Below, in pieces: positions 21,834 through 32,400 of a stretch of DNA of 64,000 bases. Origin of the DNA: Acidobacteriota bacterium (lineage in GTDB: Bacteria; Pseudomonadota; Alphaproteobacteria; Caulobacterales; Hyphomonadaceae); assembly GCA_016712445.1 (NCBI GenBank), contig JADJRB010000003.1, forward strand, positions 235,947-299,946, in the 5' to 3' direction. The notes under the pieces were generated by a model. That model made no database searches, was not told the origin of the DNA, and worked only from the letters and a program-made list of their open reading frames with translations. A program made the translations under genes and the position numbers. Every line of letters begins with the position of its first letter. Positions within the stretch are counted from its first letter, which is position 1.

Positions 21834-24086
21834 ATGATACGCAATCGCAAACATACCGCCGCATCCCGCCTTCTCCTCGCCGCGGCGATCACGAGCACGT
21901 TCCCGGTGATGGCGCATGCAGACGATGAGGGCCGCGGCGATGCCGAGCGGCGCGAAGAGACGATCTACGTCGACGGACACGAGACGAAGTACAAGGTGGA
22001 CGAATCCTCCTCTGCGAAGCTGACGCAGGCGCTGGTCGATACGCCTCAGACGCTGACGGTGATCAGCAATCAGCTGATCGCCGACCAGGGCGCGCTGACG
22101 CTCGTCGATGCGCTGCGCAATACGCCGGGCATTACCCTGCAACTCGGCGAGAATGGCAACACGTCGTCTGGCGATGCGTTCACGATGCGCGGATTCTCGT
22201 CGCAGTCTTCGATCTTCCAGGACGGCATCCGCGACCTCGGCGCCGTGACGCGCGACAGCTTCAATCTCGAGCAGGTGGAAGTGGCGAAAGGACCGGCAGG
22301 TTCCGACATTGGCCGGGCCGCCTCGTCCGGTTACATCAACCAGATCTCAAAGACGCCCAAGGGGGACTCCTTTGCGTCTCTGACCGCCGGCGTGACGTCA
22401 GAAGGTGGGACCCGCTTCACCGCAGATGCCAACGAAAACCTCGGCAATGGAATTGCCGGACGCCTGAACCTGATGGTGCAGGACATCCCGGTGACGGGCC
22501 GGGATGAGGTTACCAACACCGGCTACGGACTCGCGCCGTCGATCGCGTTTGGCATCGGAACGCCCACGCAGTTCCAGTTGTTCGGCCAGCATGTGGTGCA
22601 GGAGAACGTGCCGGACGGCGGCATTCCGTCGATCGGACTTGAAGGCTTCTACAATGCCGATCCCCTGCTGCGGAACGGAGAAACCGTCGATCCGGAAAAC
22701 TACTATGGCAGCAACCAAGATTTTGAAGACATCGAAGCCAACATGATCACCGCCAAGATCCTGCACGACTTCGGCCGGGGCCTGGAGCTCACCAACACGG
22801 CGCGCTGGGGGCGCACCGAAATGGACCGTGTACTGACGGGTATCAACACCCTTGCAGCACCGTCTGCCGATCCGGACACATGGACGGTCTCGCGTTCACG
22901 CCAACGGGTAGACCAGGTCAACGAAATCCTCGCGAACCAGACCATCCTCACGGGCAGCTTCGATACCGGCGTACTCACGCATGATTTCTCGGCTGGCCTC
23001 GAGGCGCTCTACGAGTCGCAGGAAAGCGCCTCCTTCAGCACCACCGGCCTGACCATTCCGCCTGCGCCGCTTTACGAACCGGTTTCAAATATCGACCTGC
23101 CCATTCCGGCCCCGACGGGCGCCGTATCGGACGGCAACACGACAACGCTGGCGGCCTTCTTCTTCGACACGATCAAGTTCGACGAAAAGTGGTTCCTGAC
23201 CGCCGGGCTTCGTGCCGAGAATTACAGCACCGACATCGACTCCATCGTCCTGTCGACGGCGACCAGCCATCCGGCGCTGCCGGTCGGCACATTGGTGCCG
23301 AATTCCCTCTCTTCGGACGGCAATCTCGTCAGCTGGAAGCTTGCAGCGCTTTACAAGCCGGCCAGCAACGGAAGCGTCTATGTCAGCTTCGCAACCGCAT
23401 CGACGCCGCCCGGCGGCGCCAACTTCCAGCTGTCTGCGACCGAGTCGAACATCAACAATCCGGCGTTCGATCCGCAAGAGACCGACAATTTCGAAGTCGG
23501 CACGAAATGGGACGTATTCGACAACCGCCTTGCCCTCGCCGCCGCCTACTACGAGACGACCAACAAGGATGAACTCGCGATCCTCGACCCCGGCACCCTG
23601 ACTTACGAGCAGCTGGGCGAGCGAACCGTTTCCGGCATCGAGGTTTCGGCGATCGGACAGATCACGCCCGACTGGCAAGTGTCAGCCGGGCTGACCACGA
23701 CCGATACGGAAATCACGGAAGGCACCACGGGCAACAATACGCAAGGCTCAAGCGCGCGCTGGTCGCCGGAACTCGCAGCAACGTTCTGGACCTCGTACAC
23801 GATCACGCCTTCCGTCACCGTCGGCGGCGGCGCCCGGTACACTGGCGAGCAGAAGCGCGTTGTTGTGCCGGGAGCAGACCTGTCCACGCAGAACGTGCCC
23901 GTCATTCCCGAGAACTGGGTGGTTGACGCGATGGCGCGCTACGATCTCACCGAGCGCGTGTCGCTCCAGCTGAACGTGTACAACCTGCTGGACGAGACCT
24001 ATATCGCGACGCTGAACAATTCGGGCGCGCGCCTTACGCCCGGACGCCCGCTGTCGGGCTACTTGTCGCTCAACGTGCGCTTCTGA
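21834..24086 (+). CDS. TonB-dependent siderophore receptor, catecholate (Fiu-like) type
   Basis: A 750-residue receptor. The signal peptide is MIRNRKHTAASRLLLAAAI... ending VMAHA-DD. The siderophore-type plug has VDTPQTLTVISNQLIADQGALTLVDALRNTPGI, FTMRGFSSQSSIFQDGIRDLG and EVAKGPAGSDIGR (about 68-160). The barrel ends SGYLSLNVRF. It is followed within 16 bases by piuC, the usual partner of Fiu-type receptors for catecholate or monocatecholate ferric complexes, and then by a flavin oxidase. A good Fur box lies in the upstream region, so iron repression is expected. Confidence 0.93.
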   Translation: MIRNRKHTAASRLLLAAAITSTFPVMAHADDEGRGDAERREETIYVDGHETKYKVDESSSAKLTQALVDTPQTLTVISNQLIADQGALTLVDALRNTPGITLQLGENGNTSSGDAFTMRGFSSQSSIFQDGIRDLGAVTRDSFNLEQVEVAKGPAGSDIGRAASSGYINQISKTPKGDSFASLTAGVTSEGGTRFTADANENLGNGIAGRLNLMVQDIPVTGRDEVTNTGYGLAPSIAFGIGTPTQFQLFGQHVVQENVPDGGIPSIGLEGFYNADPLLRNGETVDPENYYGSNQDFEDIEANMITAKILHDFGRGLELTNTARWGRTEMDRVLTGINTLAAPSADPDTWTVSRSRQRVDQVNEILANQTILTGSFDTGVLTHDFSAGLEALYESQESASFSTTGLTIPPAPLYEPVSNIDLPIPAPTGAVSDGNTTTLAAFFFDTIKFDEKWFLTAGLRAENYSTDIDSIVLSTATSHPALPVGTLVPNSLSSDGNLVSWKLAALYKPASNGSVYVSFATASTPPGGANFQLSATESNINNPAFDPQETDNFEVGTKWDVFDNRLALAAAYYETTNKDELAILDPGTLTYEQLGERTVSGIEVSAIGQITPDWQVSAGLTTTDTEITEGTTGNNTQGSSARWSPELAATFWTSYTITPSVTVGGGARYTGEQKRVVVPGADLSTQNVPVIPENWVVDAMARYDLTERVSLQLNVYNLLDETYIATLNNSGARLTPGRPLSGYLSLNVRF

Positions 24087-24101
24087 ACGGAAAACACCGC
24101 C

Positions 24102-24782
24102 ATGCTCCTGCACATTCCCTCCGTATTGAATGCGCAGGAGCTGGCGGATTTGCGCTGCAGGCTCGGCAACGCCCGCTGGCAGGACGGGTCCTCTACGGCG
24201 GGCAACCAGGCCAAGCGCGTCAAGCAGAACCTGCAATTGCCGGCGGATGCGCCGGAGGCGGCCGCGATGAGCCAAACGATCAAGACAGCGCTGCTTCGCA
24301 ATCCGCTGTTCGTGTCGGCTGCCCTGCCCCGCACGATCCTTGCGCCGCGCTTCAACCGCTATGAAGGCGGCGGAAAGTACGGCGCCCATGTCGACAGCGC
24401 ACTACACGCAGATCCGGAAACCGGCGCAATGGTGCGAACAGATGTTTCGGTCACCGTGTTCCTGAATGAGCCGTCCGATTACACCGGCGGCGAATTGATC
24501 GTCGACGACACTTACGGCGAGCACGAGGTGAAGCTGGCGGCAGGCGACGCTGTCCTCTACCCCTCCACCAGCCTTCACCGCGTCGAGCCGGTCACGCAGG
24601 GCACGCGCCTCGCCTCCTTCCTGTGGGTGCAAAGCATGGTGCGGGATGATGCGCAGCGAAACATGCTGTTCCAGCTGGACACGGCGATCCAGTCACTTCG
24701 CGCACGGCTGGAAGATGCGCCGGAAGTGGTTGCATTGACGGGGCATTATCACAACCTGCTGCGACAGTGGGCAGATGCCTGA
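24102..24782 (+). CDS. piuC: PKHD-type Fe(II)/2-oxoglutarate hydroxylase PiuC
   Basis: A 226-residue PiuC/YbiX-family protein. The double-stranded beta-helix carries metal ligands His and Asp in YGAHVDSAL (about 98-106) and His in PSTSLHRVEPV with the 2-oxoglutarate Arg in TQGTRLASF. The C-terminal helical tail (VALTGHYHNLLRQWADA) is typical. It follows the Fiu-like receptor by 15 bases and precedes the hydroxy-acid oxidase by 3 bases, so the three are one operon. The physiological substrate of PiuC is unknown in the literature I recall; a role in using ferric catecholates is inferred from repeated linkage. Confidence 0.93.
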   Translation: MLLHIPSVLNAQELADLRCRLGNARWQDGSSTAGNQAKRVKQNLQLPADAPEAAAMSQTIKTALLRNPLFVSAALPRTILAPRFNRYEGGGKYGAHVDSALHADPETGAMVRTDVSVTVFLNEPSDYTGGELIVDDTYGEHEVKLAAGDAVLYPSTSLHRVEPVTQGTRLASFLWVQSMVRDDAQRNMLFQLDTAIQSLRARLEDAPEVVALTGHYHNLLRQWADA

Positions 24783-24785
24783 AGC

Positions 24786-25907
24786 ATGACAGGCCCGCTG
24801 CCGCCCCTGACCTCCATTCCCCGCGACCTCGTGAGCGCCGGCGACTATGCACGACGCGCGCAGGACCATCTCCCGCCGGCCACTCTGGCTTATCTCGAAG
24901 GCGGGGCGGGCGACGAGATCACGCTGCGTGAAAACACGGCGGCGTTCAGCGCCCTGAAACTCGCGCCCCGGCAGCTTGTGGACGTGAAAGGCGGGCACAC
25001 GCGCCTATCGCTCGCGGGCGAGCAGCTCGCACACCCGTTCCTGCTGGCGCCCGTCGGCTGGCAGAAGCTTTTCCATCCCGGCGGCGAACTGGAGGTCGCG
25101 CGGGCCGCGCAGGCGATGGATACGGTGTTCGCTGTCTCTGCTGTAGCGACCACCGCAATCGAAGCGTTGGTGGTCCCCGGTGGTGCGCCGGTCTGGTTCC
25201 AGATCTACATGCAGGCCTCACGCGAAGCGACAGCCGGTGTAGTGCGCCTCGCCGAGGCATCCGGTTGCCGCGCCCTGATCGTCACGGTCGATGCGCCGCT
25301 CGCCGGACTGCGCAACCGCGAACAACGCGCGGGGTTCGCACTGCCGGCGCACCTGGAGGCCGAAAACATGCCGGAGGTGCAACCGATCCCGGCGGCGGGC
25401 GAAGGCGCTGGCGTGAGCCGGGTGTTTGACCAGGCGATGCACACGGCCCCGACCTGGAAAGATGTCGACTGGCTCGTTCGCCAGACCAGGCTTCCCGTCT
25501 TCGTGAAAGGCATCCTGCACCCGGACGACGCCGCGCGGGCGGTAGAAACGGGCGCCGCGGGCGTCGTGGTGTCGAACCATGGCGGCCGGGTGCTCGATAC
25601 GGCGCCGGCCGCCCTGCACGCGCTGCCGGCGGTGGCGGCGAGGCTGAACGGGGCGGTTCCCATCCTGCTCGACAGCGGCATCCGGCGCGGCGCCGACGCG
25701 TTCAAGGCCATCGCCCTTGGCGCGACGGCCGTGATGGTCGGCCGGCCGTACATTCACGCGCTGGCGGTGGCGGGCGCGCTCGGCGTGGCGCACCTGTTGA
25801 GGACCCTCCGGGAGGAGCTGGAAATCACCATGGCGCTGACGGGCTGCGCCCGGCTGGCGGATATCACCGCGGACCACCTGTGGCGCGGCCCGGAATCCCC
25901 TACCTGA
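24786..25907 (+). CDS. FMN-dependent alpha-hydroxy-acid oxidase/dehydrogenase
   Basis: A 373-residue TIM-barrel flavoenzyme of the lactate oxidase / glycolate oxidase family. Landmarks: YLEGGAGDE near residue 37, PFLLAPVGWQKLFHP, WFQIYMQ, catalytic SNHGGR (about 259-264), DSGIRRGADAFKAIALGATAVMVGRP. A catalytic Lys lies in FVKGILHP. It lacks membrane segments. It starts 3 bases after piuC, an arrangement seen in many Fiu-PiuC loci. It may oxidise hydroxycarboxylates released from siderophores or supply electrons, but the substrate cannot be read from sequence. Confidence 0.9.
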   Translation: MTGPLPPLTSIPRDLVSAGDYARRAQDHLPPATLAYLEGGAGDEITLRENTAAFSALKLAPRQLVDVKGGHTRLSLAGEQLAHPFLLAPVGWQKLFHPGGELEVARAAQAMDTVFAVSAVATTAIEALVVPGGAPVWFQIYMQASREATAGVVRLAEASGCRALIVTVDAPLAGLRNREQRAGFALPAHLEAENMPEVQPIPAAGEGAGVSRVFDQAMHTAPTWKDVDWLVRQTRLPVFVKGILHPDDAARAVETGAAGVVVSNHGGRVLDTAPAALHALPAVAARLNGAVPILLDSGIRRGADAFKAIALGATAVMVGRPYIHALAVAGALGVAHLLRTLREELEITMALTGCARLADITADHLWRGPESPT

Positions 25908-26018
25908 AAAGCCCGAAAGCCGGCCAACTTGCAGTGCTTGCCCTCGGGCAAACTGTTCCCCTGCGCAAGGTTATGTGCATGATCGGCCAAAACACCGCAA
26001 AATGATCAGGGGAGACAC

Positions 26019-27716
26019 ATGCATTACGCCGAGCTCAAACAGGCACGCGCCGAACTCACAGGTCCCGGCGGGGCCTTCGAAGTCGTGAAGGCTGACGTGC
26101 TCGGCAACAGCCTGCTGACATTCAAGAATGCGCCGCCGAGCGTGCGCGAAGTCTGGCTGTCGACGATGCAGTTCGCCGAGCGGACCTACCTGGTGTACGA
26201 GGGCGAGCGCCTGACCTATGCCGGCGCCCACGCGCAGGTGAACGCGGTGGCGGCTTGGCTCGCGGCGCAAGGCGTGAAGGCCGGCGACCGGGTCGCGATC
26301 GCGATGCGCAACTATCCGGAATGGATGCTGATCTATTGGGCCTGCGTGTCGACCGGCATCGCCGTCGTCGGCATGAACGCGTGGTGGACGCCGGAAGAAA
26401 TGGCCTACGCGCTGGAAGATTCGGCGCCGAAGGTGCTGTTCTTGGATTCCGAGCGACTGGAGCGGTTGCGTGAACGTCCGGACCTTGCGGGCAAGTTCAA
26501 GCTGGTCGGCGTGCGCCTCGGCCAGCCGGCGAGCGATGTGACGCCGTGGGCAGATGTCGTGTCCGGCGGCGGCGCGATGCCGGACGTGACGGTCGATCCG
26601 GACTCGGATGCCTGCATCTTCTACACCTCGGGCACGACCGGCTTTCCCAAGGGTGCCCAGCTGACGCATCGCGGCTGCGTGTCGAACCTGTTCAACATGA
26701 TGTTTGCGGCTGCCTCGTCGGCGCTCGCCGTGGAGCGGGCGACCGGGGTCGCGCCGCCGGCGACGCCGCCGGTGCCGGTGACACTGATCACGACGCCGCT
26801 GTTCCATGTGACCGCCAACAATTGCGGCGCCTATGCTGCGACGGCGGCCGGCGGCGCGCTGGTGCTGATGTACCGCTGGGAAGCCGGCGAAGCCCTACGC
26901 CTGATCGCGCGCGAGCGGGTGACCGGCATGAGCGGCGTGCCGGTGATGGCCCGCGAACTGATCAACCATCCGGATTTCGCGACGACCGACACATCCAGCC
27001 TTCTGGCCCTCGCCGGCGGCGGCGCGCAGGTTCCGCCCGATCTGGTGGCGAAGATTGAATCTAAAGTCGCGACGGCGCGGCCGGGCACCGGATACGGCAT
27101 GACGGAGACCTGCGGCATCATCACGTCGATTTCCGGCGACTTCTTTGTCGACAAGCCGGACAGCGCCGGCCCCTGGATGCCGACATTCGAAGCCAAGTGC
27201 GTTGACGATAATGGCGATACGGTCGCGCAAGGTGAAGTTGGCGAGCTATGGGTTCGCGGCGCACCGGTGATCAAGGGCTACATCAACCGCCCGGAAGCGA
27301 CCGCCGCCTCGATCACCGATGGCTGGCTGCACACCGGCGACATCGCGCGCATCGACGAGAACGGCTTCATCTTCATCGTGGACCGCAAGAAGGACATGGT
27401 GCTGCGCGGCGGCGAGAACGTCTACTGCGCGGAAGTGGAAGGGGTGATCTACCGCCAGAACGCGGTGGCGGAGTGCTGCGTGTTCGGTGTGCCTGACGAC
27501 CGGCTTGGCGAAGAGGTGGGTGTCGCAGTCGTGCTGAAGCCGGGCGATACGCTGACCGAAGACGAACTGCGCGCGCATTGTGCGGGGATCATGGCGAAGC
27601 ACAAGATTCCGCGTTACATCTGGTTCCTCGACGAAGCCCTGCCGCGCAACGCCAGCGGAAAATTCCTGAAGCGCGAACTGCGTGACCGGCTCGCGCCAAA
27701 GGGCGTGACGGCCTGA
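26019..27716 (+). CDS. acyl-CoA synthetase (AMP-forming)
   Basis: A 565-residue class I adenylate-forming ligase. Motifs: YTSGTTGFPKGAQ (P-loop, about 204-216), YGMTETCG (A5), WLHTGDIARIDENGFIFI (A7), DRKKDMVLRGGENV (A8) and catalytic Lys in PRNASGKFLKREL. An unusually long loop rich in Ala/Pro/Val follows the A3 region (about 235-260). The start ATG has AGGGGAG upstream. It stands between the iron block and an AraC regulator of opposite orientation, so its pathway is not defined; a medium- or long-chain fatty or aromatic acid is likely. Confidence 0.9.
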   Translation: MHYAELKQARAELTGPGGAFEVVKADVLGNSLLTFKNAPPSVREVWLSTMQFAERTYLVYEGERLTYAGAHAQVNAVAAWLAAQGVKAGDRVAIAMRNYPEWMLIYWACVSTGIAVVGMNAWWTPEEMAYALEDSAPKVLFLDSERLERLRERPDLAGKFKLVGVRLGQPASDVTPWADVVSGGGAMPDVTVDPDSDACIFYTSGTTGFPKGAQLTHRGCVSNLFNMMFAAASSALAVERATGVAPPATPPVPVTLITTPLFHVTANNCGAYAATAAGGALVLMYRWEAGEALRLIARERVTGMSGVPVMARELINHPDFATTDTSSLLALAGGGAQVPPDLVAKIESKVATARPGTGYGMTETCGIITSISGDFFVDKPDSAGPWMPTFEAKCVDDNGDTVAQGEVGELWVRGAPVIKGYINRPEATAASITDGWLHTGDIARIDENGFIFIVDRKKDMVLRGGENVYCAEVEGVIYRQNAVAECCVFGVPDDRLGEEVGVAVVLKPGDTLTEDELRAHCAGIMAKHKIPRYIWFLDEALPRNASGKFLKRELRDRLAPKGVTA

Positions 27717-27753
27717 GGTCAGGCTGCCCGTTTGCGACTACCGCAGCGGCTGT

Positions 27754-28509
27754 TCAGAACGAAAAACGGCTCGGTGAAATTCCAAATGCGCGCTGGAACA
27801 TCGCGCAGAATGCGCTGGCGCTGTCATAGCCGACATCCATCGCGACCGCGGTGACGCTGGTACCGGTCGACAAAAGCGAGAGCGCTTCGAGCAGCCGGAC
27901 CTGCTGACGCCACAGGGCGACGCCCATGCCCGTTTCGCGCTTGAACGCCCGGGTGAAGCTGCGACGGCTCATGCCCGCCAGATCGGCCCAGTCGTCAATG
28001 TCCCGGCGGTCGGAGGGATGATCAATGATTTCACGGCAGACCCGGACGAGGCGGGGATCGGTCGGCATGGGGGCAGCGTACGGAACCTTCGGAGAGGCGA
28101 GCAGCTCGCTGATCAGCAAACTGACGATCTGTCCTTCGCGTCCATCGATATCGTAGCAGGGATCAAAGTGCGTCACTTCCAGGATCAGAGCCTTCAGAAG
28201 CGTGCCGACCTCGACGATGTGGCAATCAGGATCTTCGCGCTCATACCTCGGATCAATATACAGCGTTCGCAGTGAAACCGGTCCGCGGCACGACACTTCA
28301 TGGCGCACCTGGCTGGGGATCCACACAGCGCGCTGCGGCGGAATGACAAACGTGGTCTTGTCCGTGACGACAGACATCACACCGCTGGACGCATAGAGCA
28401 GCTGGATGCGTTCGTGAGAGTGCGCACTGTCGACGAAGCCAGCCGGATATTCGTCGGCGAGCCCGACAACCGGGCGCAGGTTCAGGTCGAGTTCGTGGGT
28501 GCCCTTCAT
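27754..28509 (-). CDS. AraC family transcriptional regulator
   Basis: A 251-residue regulator with an N-terminal cupin domain (AHSHERIQLLYASSG, FVIPPQRAVWIPSQVRHEV) and a C-terminal double helix-turn-helix (DIDDWADLAGMSRRSFTRAFKRETGM, TAVAMDVGYDSASAFCAMFQRAFGISPSRF). This is the NimR/YdeC-like subgroup, which often represses a neighbouring transporter or enzyme. It is convergent with the acyl-CoA synthetase, and no obvious target operon starts in the 200-base upstream gap, which is not a divergent promoter. Confidence 0.92.
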   Translation of the reverse strand: MKGTHELDLNLRPVVGLADEYPAGFVDSAHSHERIQLLYASSGVMSVVTDKTTFVIPPQRAVWIPSQVRHEVSCRGPVSLRTLYIDPRYEREDPDCHIVEVGTLLKALILEVTHFDPCYDIDGREGQIVSLLISELLASPKVPYAAPMPTDPRLVRVCREIIDHPSDRRDIDDWADLAGMSRRSFTRAFKRETGMGVALWRQQVRLLEALSLLSTGTSVTAVAMDVGYDSASAFCAMFQRAFGISPSRFSF

Positions 28510-28708
28510 GTCGTCCTCGTGGAAATCGGGCCAGACCTCGAAAGGATGCCACGCAGTTTTCCGGCTACAAGATAGTGTAGTCCGGACTGGCCCGATTGAG
28601 CAACAAGATGACCTGATTTCGCCTGAATGGCCAATAAAAGCGGCAAATGTGGCCAGAAATCACGCAGTCACGCCCTGCCGGGCCAAGCCGCAGGCAGGCG
28701 CGGAAGAC

Positions 28709-29425
28709 CTAGTAGGCGACGGACAAGACGACGCCCATTGCCCCACCGGCGGACTTCGATGCCTGGATGCCGCCGCCGGCAAGATGGCGCACGAATGCTT
28801 CCTCATCAGCCACGTCCACGCGCCCATAGACGGCCACACTTGCATTTGGCGAGACGGCTTTCGCGAAGCCGACCTCAGCGCCGCCATAGGAGCGATCAGC
28901 GTCCTCACCGCGATTGTTCACGAACCCGCCCCGCGCCAGAGCATAAATTGTCCAGTCGTCGTTCACCCATTCAGGCCCGGCCACCAGCTCGAGCCCCCAG
29001 CATTCGTGTTCGGTGTCGTAGAAGCCGGAAATTGCAGGCTCCAGCGCCCGGTCGAACGTCACGGCGGCTGCCAGTTCGAGGCCAGACTTGGTGTCCGCGC
29101 CGGGAAAGGTCAGCCAATTGGCGGCGATGTCGAGTTCGTAACCTTCGCCGGCCCAGACGGCGCCCATTGTGTAGTCCACTTCGTCGTCGAACGCCGATTG
29201 ATGGGGACCGAGCGGCGCGAGCCGGTACACGGCGCCATAGACCATCACTTCTCCGATTTCCGCTTCAAGCCCAAAGGTCGCCTCCGCAACACCGGCGGCA
29301 ATCTGCTCTCCGCGATCATTGAGAGCGGACGACACGGCGATGTCCGCAAAGAAACGGTGCTCGCGTGCGCTGGCTTCGGATGCAAGGCAGGTGAAGGCCG
29401 CAATGGCTGCGATGATCGTACGCAT
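28709..29425 (-). CDS. predicted outer-membrane beta-barrel protein (TorF-like)
   Basis: A 238-residue exported protein. The signal peptide MRTIIAAIAAFTCLASEASA is followed by alternating beta-strand segments (FADIAVSSALNDRG, VMVYGAVYRLAPLG, YELDIAANWLTFPG, WTIYALARGGFVNNRG, ASVAVYGRVDVADEE) and a C-terminal aromatic residue (MGVVLSVAY), as expected for a small barrel. It resembles TorF/putative porin families but no specific solute is indicated. It is the last gene behind the receptor/amidohydrolase pair, 56 bases after the amidohydrolase stop, and may belong to that transcript. Confidence 0.75.
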   Translation of the reverse strand: MRTIIAAIAAFTCLASEASAREHRFFADIAVSSALNDRGEQIAAGVAEATFGLEAEIGEVMVYGAVYRLAPLGPHQSAFDDEVDYTMGAVWAGEGYELDIAANWLTFPGADTKSGLELAAAVTFDRALEPAISGFYDTEHECWGLELVAGPEWVNDDWTIYALARGGFVNNRGEDADRSYGGAEVGFAKAVSPNASVAVYGRVDVADEEAFVRHLAGGGIQASKSAGGAMGVVLSVAY

Positions 29426-29481
29426 GGCTGTTGTCTGACCTCGAAATCTGCGTTCATCCGTCTGGACGCAGATTGGCGCAG

Positions 29482-32400
29482 TCAGCGTGCTCGCACTAAC
29501 TCGGTCAGGTCGTCATCATCATAGATCCGGCCATTCTTCACCACGCGAAAGATATCGAGCGTGGCGCGGATGTCTTCGACCGGATCGGAATTCAGTATCA
29601 GCAGGTCGGCAAGTTTTCCGGGCTCAAGGCTGCCAAGCTGGTGGTCGCGGCCGATCACGGTGGCACTGCCCATGGTGGCGGCCCAGAGGGTCTCCGCTGG
29701 GGTCCACCCGCCTTCAACATAAGCCTGCATCTCCCAATGCGTGCCAAAGCCGGGAATGTCGCCATGTGCACCAACGCCGACGAGGCCGCCCTCGCGGAAC
29801 ATCCTGGCCGCACTCTCTGCCGACACCGGGTAGTGATACTGGCATGCCGGCAGGGCCGGGTCGGACTTGAACTTGCCTTCCCGGTACCATTGCGGCGCAA
29901 AGCGCGCGTATTTCGCGTCTCCCAATGGATGGCGCTTCGAGATGAATACCTTGTCCGCCGGCAAGCCGCCGTGCGTGATCATCAGCGTAAGGACGGACGA
30001 CGTTCCGCTTTCGGCGAACAGACGCGTGACATCGCCGTGGAGGAATGGAGGCGGCATGGCGTGCTCGACCCCGCCGTAGCCGTCGAGAATTTGGGTGAGG
30101 TCCAGTTTGAAGGACAAGGCGCCTTCAGTCGTGACCGTCATGCCGAGCTCGTTCGCAGTCTCGACGATCCACTGCCGGACGCGCCGGTTGCCGGACCGGT
30201 ACTGCTTGATGTTCGACAGGCGGTAGTCGTCGCGGTAATGCGCGAGTACGGCCCGGACCTGTTCCTTCGACCGGAAGTCATTGTAGTCGAAGATCGCCGG
30301 TCCGGTTGTGAACAGCCGGGAGCCGGTCACTTCGCCGGCTTCCACGAAATCCTGATAGGTCAGCATGTCGATGGTCAGCGAAGACGGATCGAACAATGTG
30401 GTGACACCGTATGCCAGACCGGTCCGCAGTCCCCAGGCCGACGTGTCGAGAACTTCACGGCGGATGTCGGCCACGTGGTAGTGGGCATCAATGAGACCCG
30501 GGACAATGAATTTGCCGCTTGCGTCGAGTGTCGGCGTTCCTGCCGGCACTGACAGCGCCCCGCGAGGCGCCAGCGCGGCGATCCGGTTCCCGTCCAGCAA
30601 TAGGTCGAGATCCTGCCAAGCACCGGGATCAGCGCGGTCCGACATCGTCAGTACACGTCCGCCGGCGACCAATACAAGTCCGGCAGGCTGGTCGCGCGGC
30701 ACTTCGACCGGCACGTCCCGGCCCGATGTTGCTTGTCCTCCGCGGCGATCTGAAAACACGACGTCCGACATCGCAAGCGTGTAGAGGCGCGAACCCGCTG
30801 TCCAGAAAATCGACTGCCCGTCATCGGACCATCCGAAATAGTCGGCGCCCCCGTCAGTGAGCTGGACGTGAAGTCCTGCAGGCTCGGACAAGTCGAAGGG
30901 ATCGCCGCCTGAAGCGACCGGCGCGTAGAGGTGAAGCTGATGCGCGATCTGCGCCAGGGCCCATTTGCCATCCGGCGACACGCGGAGATCATCGGCCGCT
31001 GCAGGTCCATCCGCGAAATACCAGTTCGGACCGTTAGCCTGCGTCACGAGCCTGCGGTCTCCGCCTGCAAACGGTACCGCTTCAACGCCCTTGTCCGTGT
31101 TGAACAGCACGTCCGTCTCGCCGGCGCCGAAGTGCGGCTTTCCGCCGATCCGACCGCTGGCGATCACGCGCGCGGGCGCGCCGTCCAGAGAGATGACAAC
31201 CAGCTCGGCGTCGCGCAGTTGGCCGTATTCCATATAGGTCGTGCGCCGCGCCTCGGCCGGCGAGCGGACGACGACGAGCGACGTGCCATCCGGCGTGAAA
31301 GACGGGTGCGAGTAGAAAAAATCTCCGTCCGCCACGCGCACGTGCGCGTTGCCGTCCGACTGCGACACCCAGACGGCACCACCCTGCTCCGACGACCAGC
31401 TGACATAGGCGAGCGACTTGCCGTCCGGCGACCAATCCGGCTGGTAGCCCTTGAGGCCGTCCGTGCGAAGCAGGCGCGGCGCGCCTTCGGAAATGCCGGC
31501 GGTGTAGATCTGCCCGATCGCGGAAAACGCGATCATTGAATTGTCTGGCGAAAGGTCCGGCGCCATGATCAATCTCGCCTTGACGGGGCCGTCCTCGAAG
31601 GCCGCGCCGTGCCGCGCCAATGCGCCGAGCTTCTGCTCGACCCGGGCAGTGAACGGAATCTTCTGCGCATCACCTGTCGCGAGCGAGACCCTTTCGATGC
31701 CGCCCCCGCGATTGATCACGATTGCGCTGCTGTCGGGCAGGAAATCGTAGCGGGGGATCGCATCGTGCGTCAGCGCGGCAAGGACGGAATCCGGATCGGT
31801 CGCACCAAGCGTCGTTGTCTCGCCGGAGCGCAGATCCCTCGAGCGCAAGACGGTCACGCCGCCGCGGCGCTCGGCAAACACGAGGCGCGTGCCATCGGGT
31901 GATATGGCGGGGCGCACCTTCGGAACCCCCAGGCCTTCTTCGGTCTGGGAGGGCACCAGCGTCGTCGCGGCGCCGGTTGTGAGGTCGATCCGGTCGATGC
32001 CCCATGCCGAAATTGAATCGAAGGAAGCTGTGTCTTCGCGCAAGGTTGCGGCGACAGCGAAGGTACCATCGGGACTAAACCGGGCGCCCAATACGCTCGT
32101 GCCGGATTCAGCCTGATTGTCCACGATCTCGACGACGTTGCCGACGCTGCCCTGCACAGGTTCAAACTGCCACAATTCATAGACGTTCCGGCCTGGCCAG
32201 TAGCGGGACACCAGTATCGAACGCCCGTCCGGCGACCATTCTGGCGATACGAATGTCGGATCATCATTATACGGACTGATCTGGCGGGGGTGGCTACCAT
32301 CGGCGTCCATCAGCCAGAGGTTTTCTGCCCCTGAACGATCGCTCAGGAAAAGGATGGAATGCCCGTCCGGCGAGAAGACCGGCTGGGTGTCCAGCGCAAT

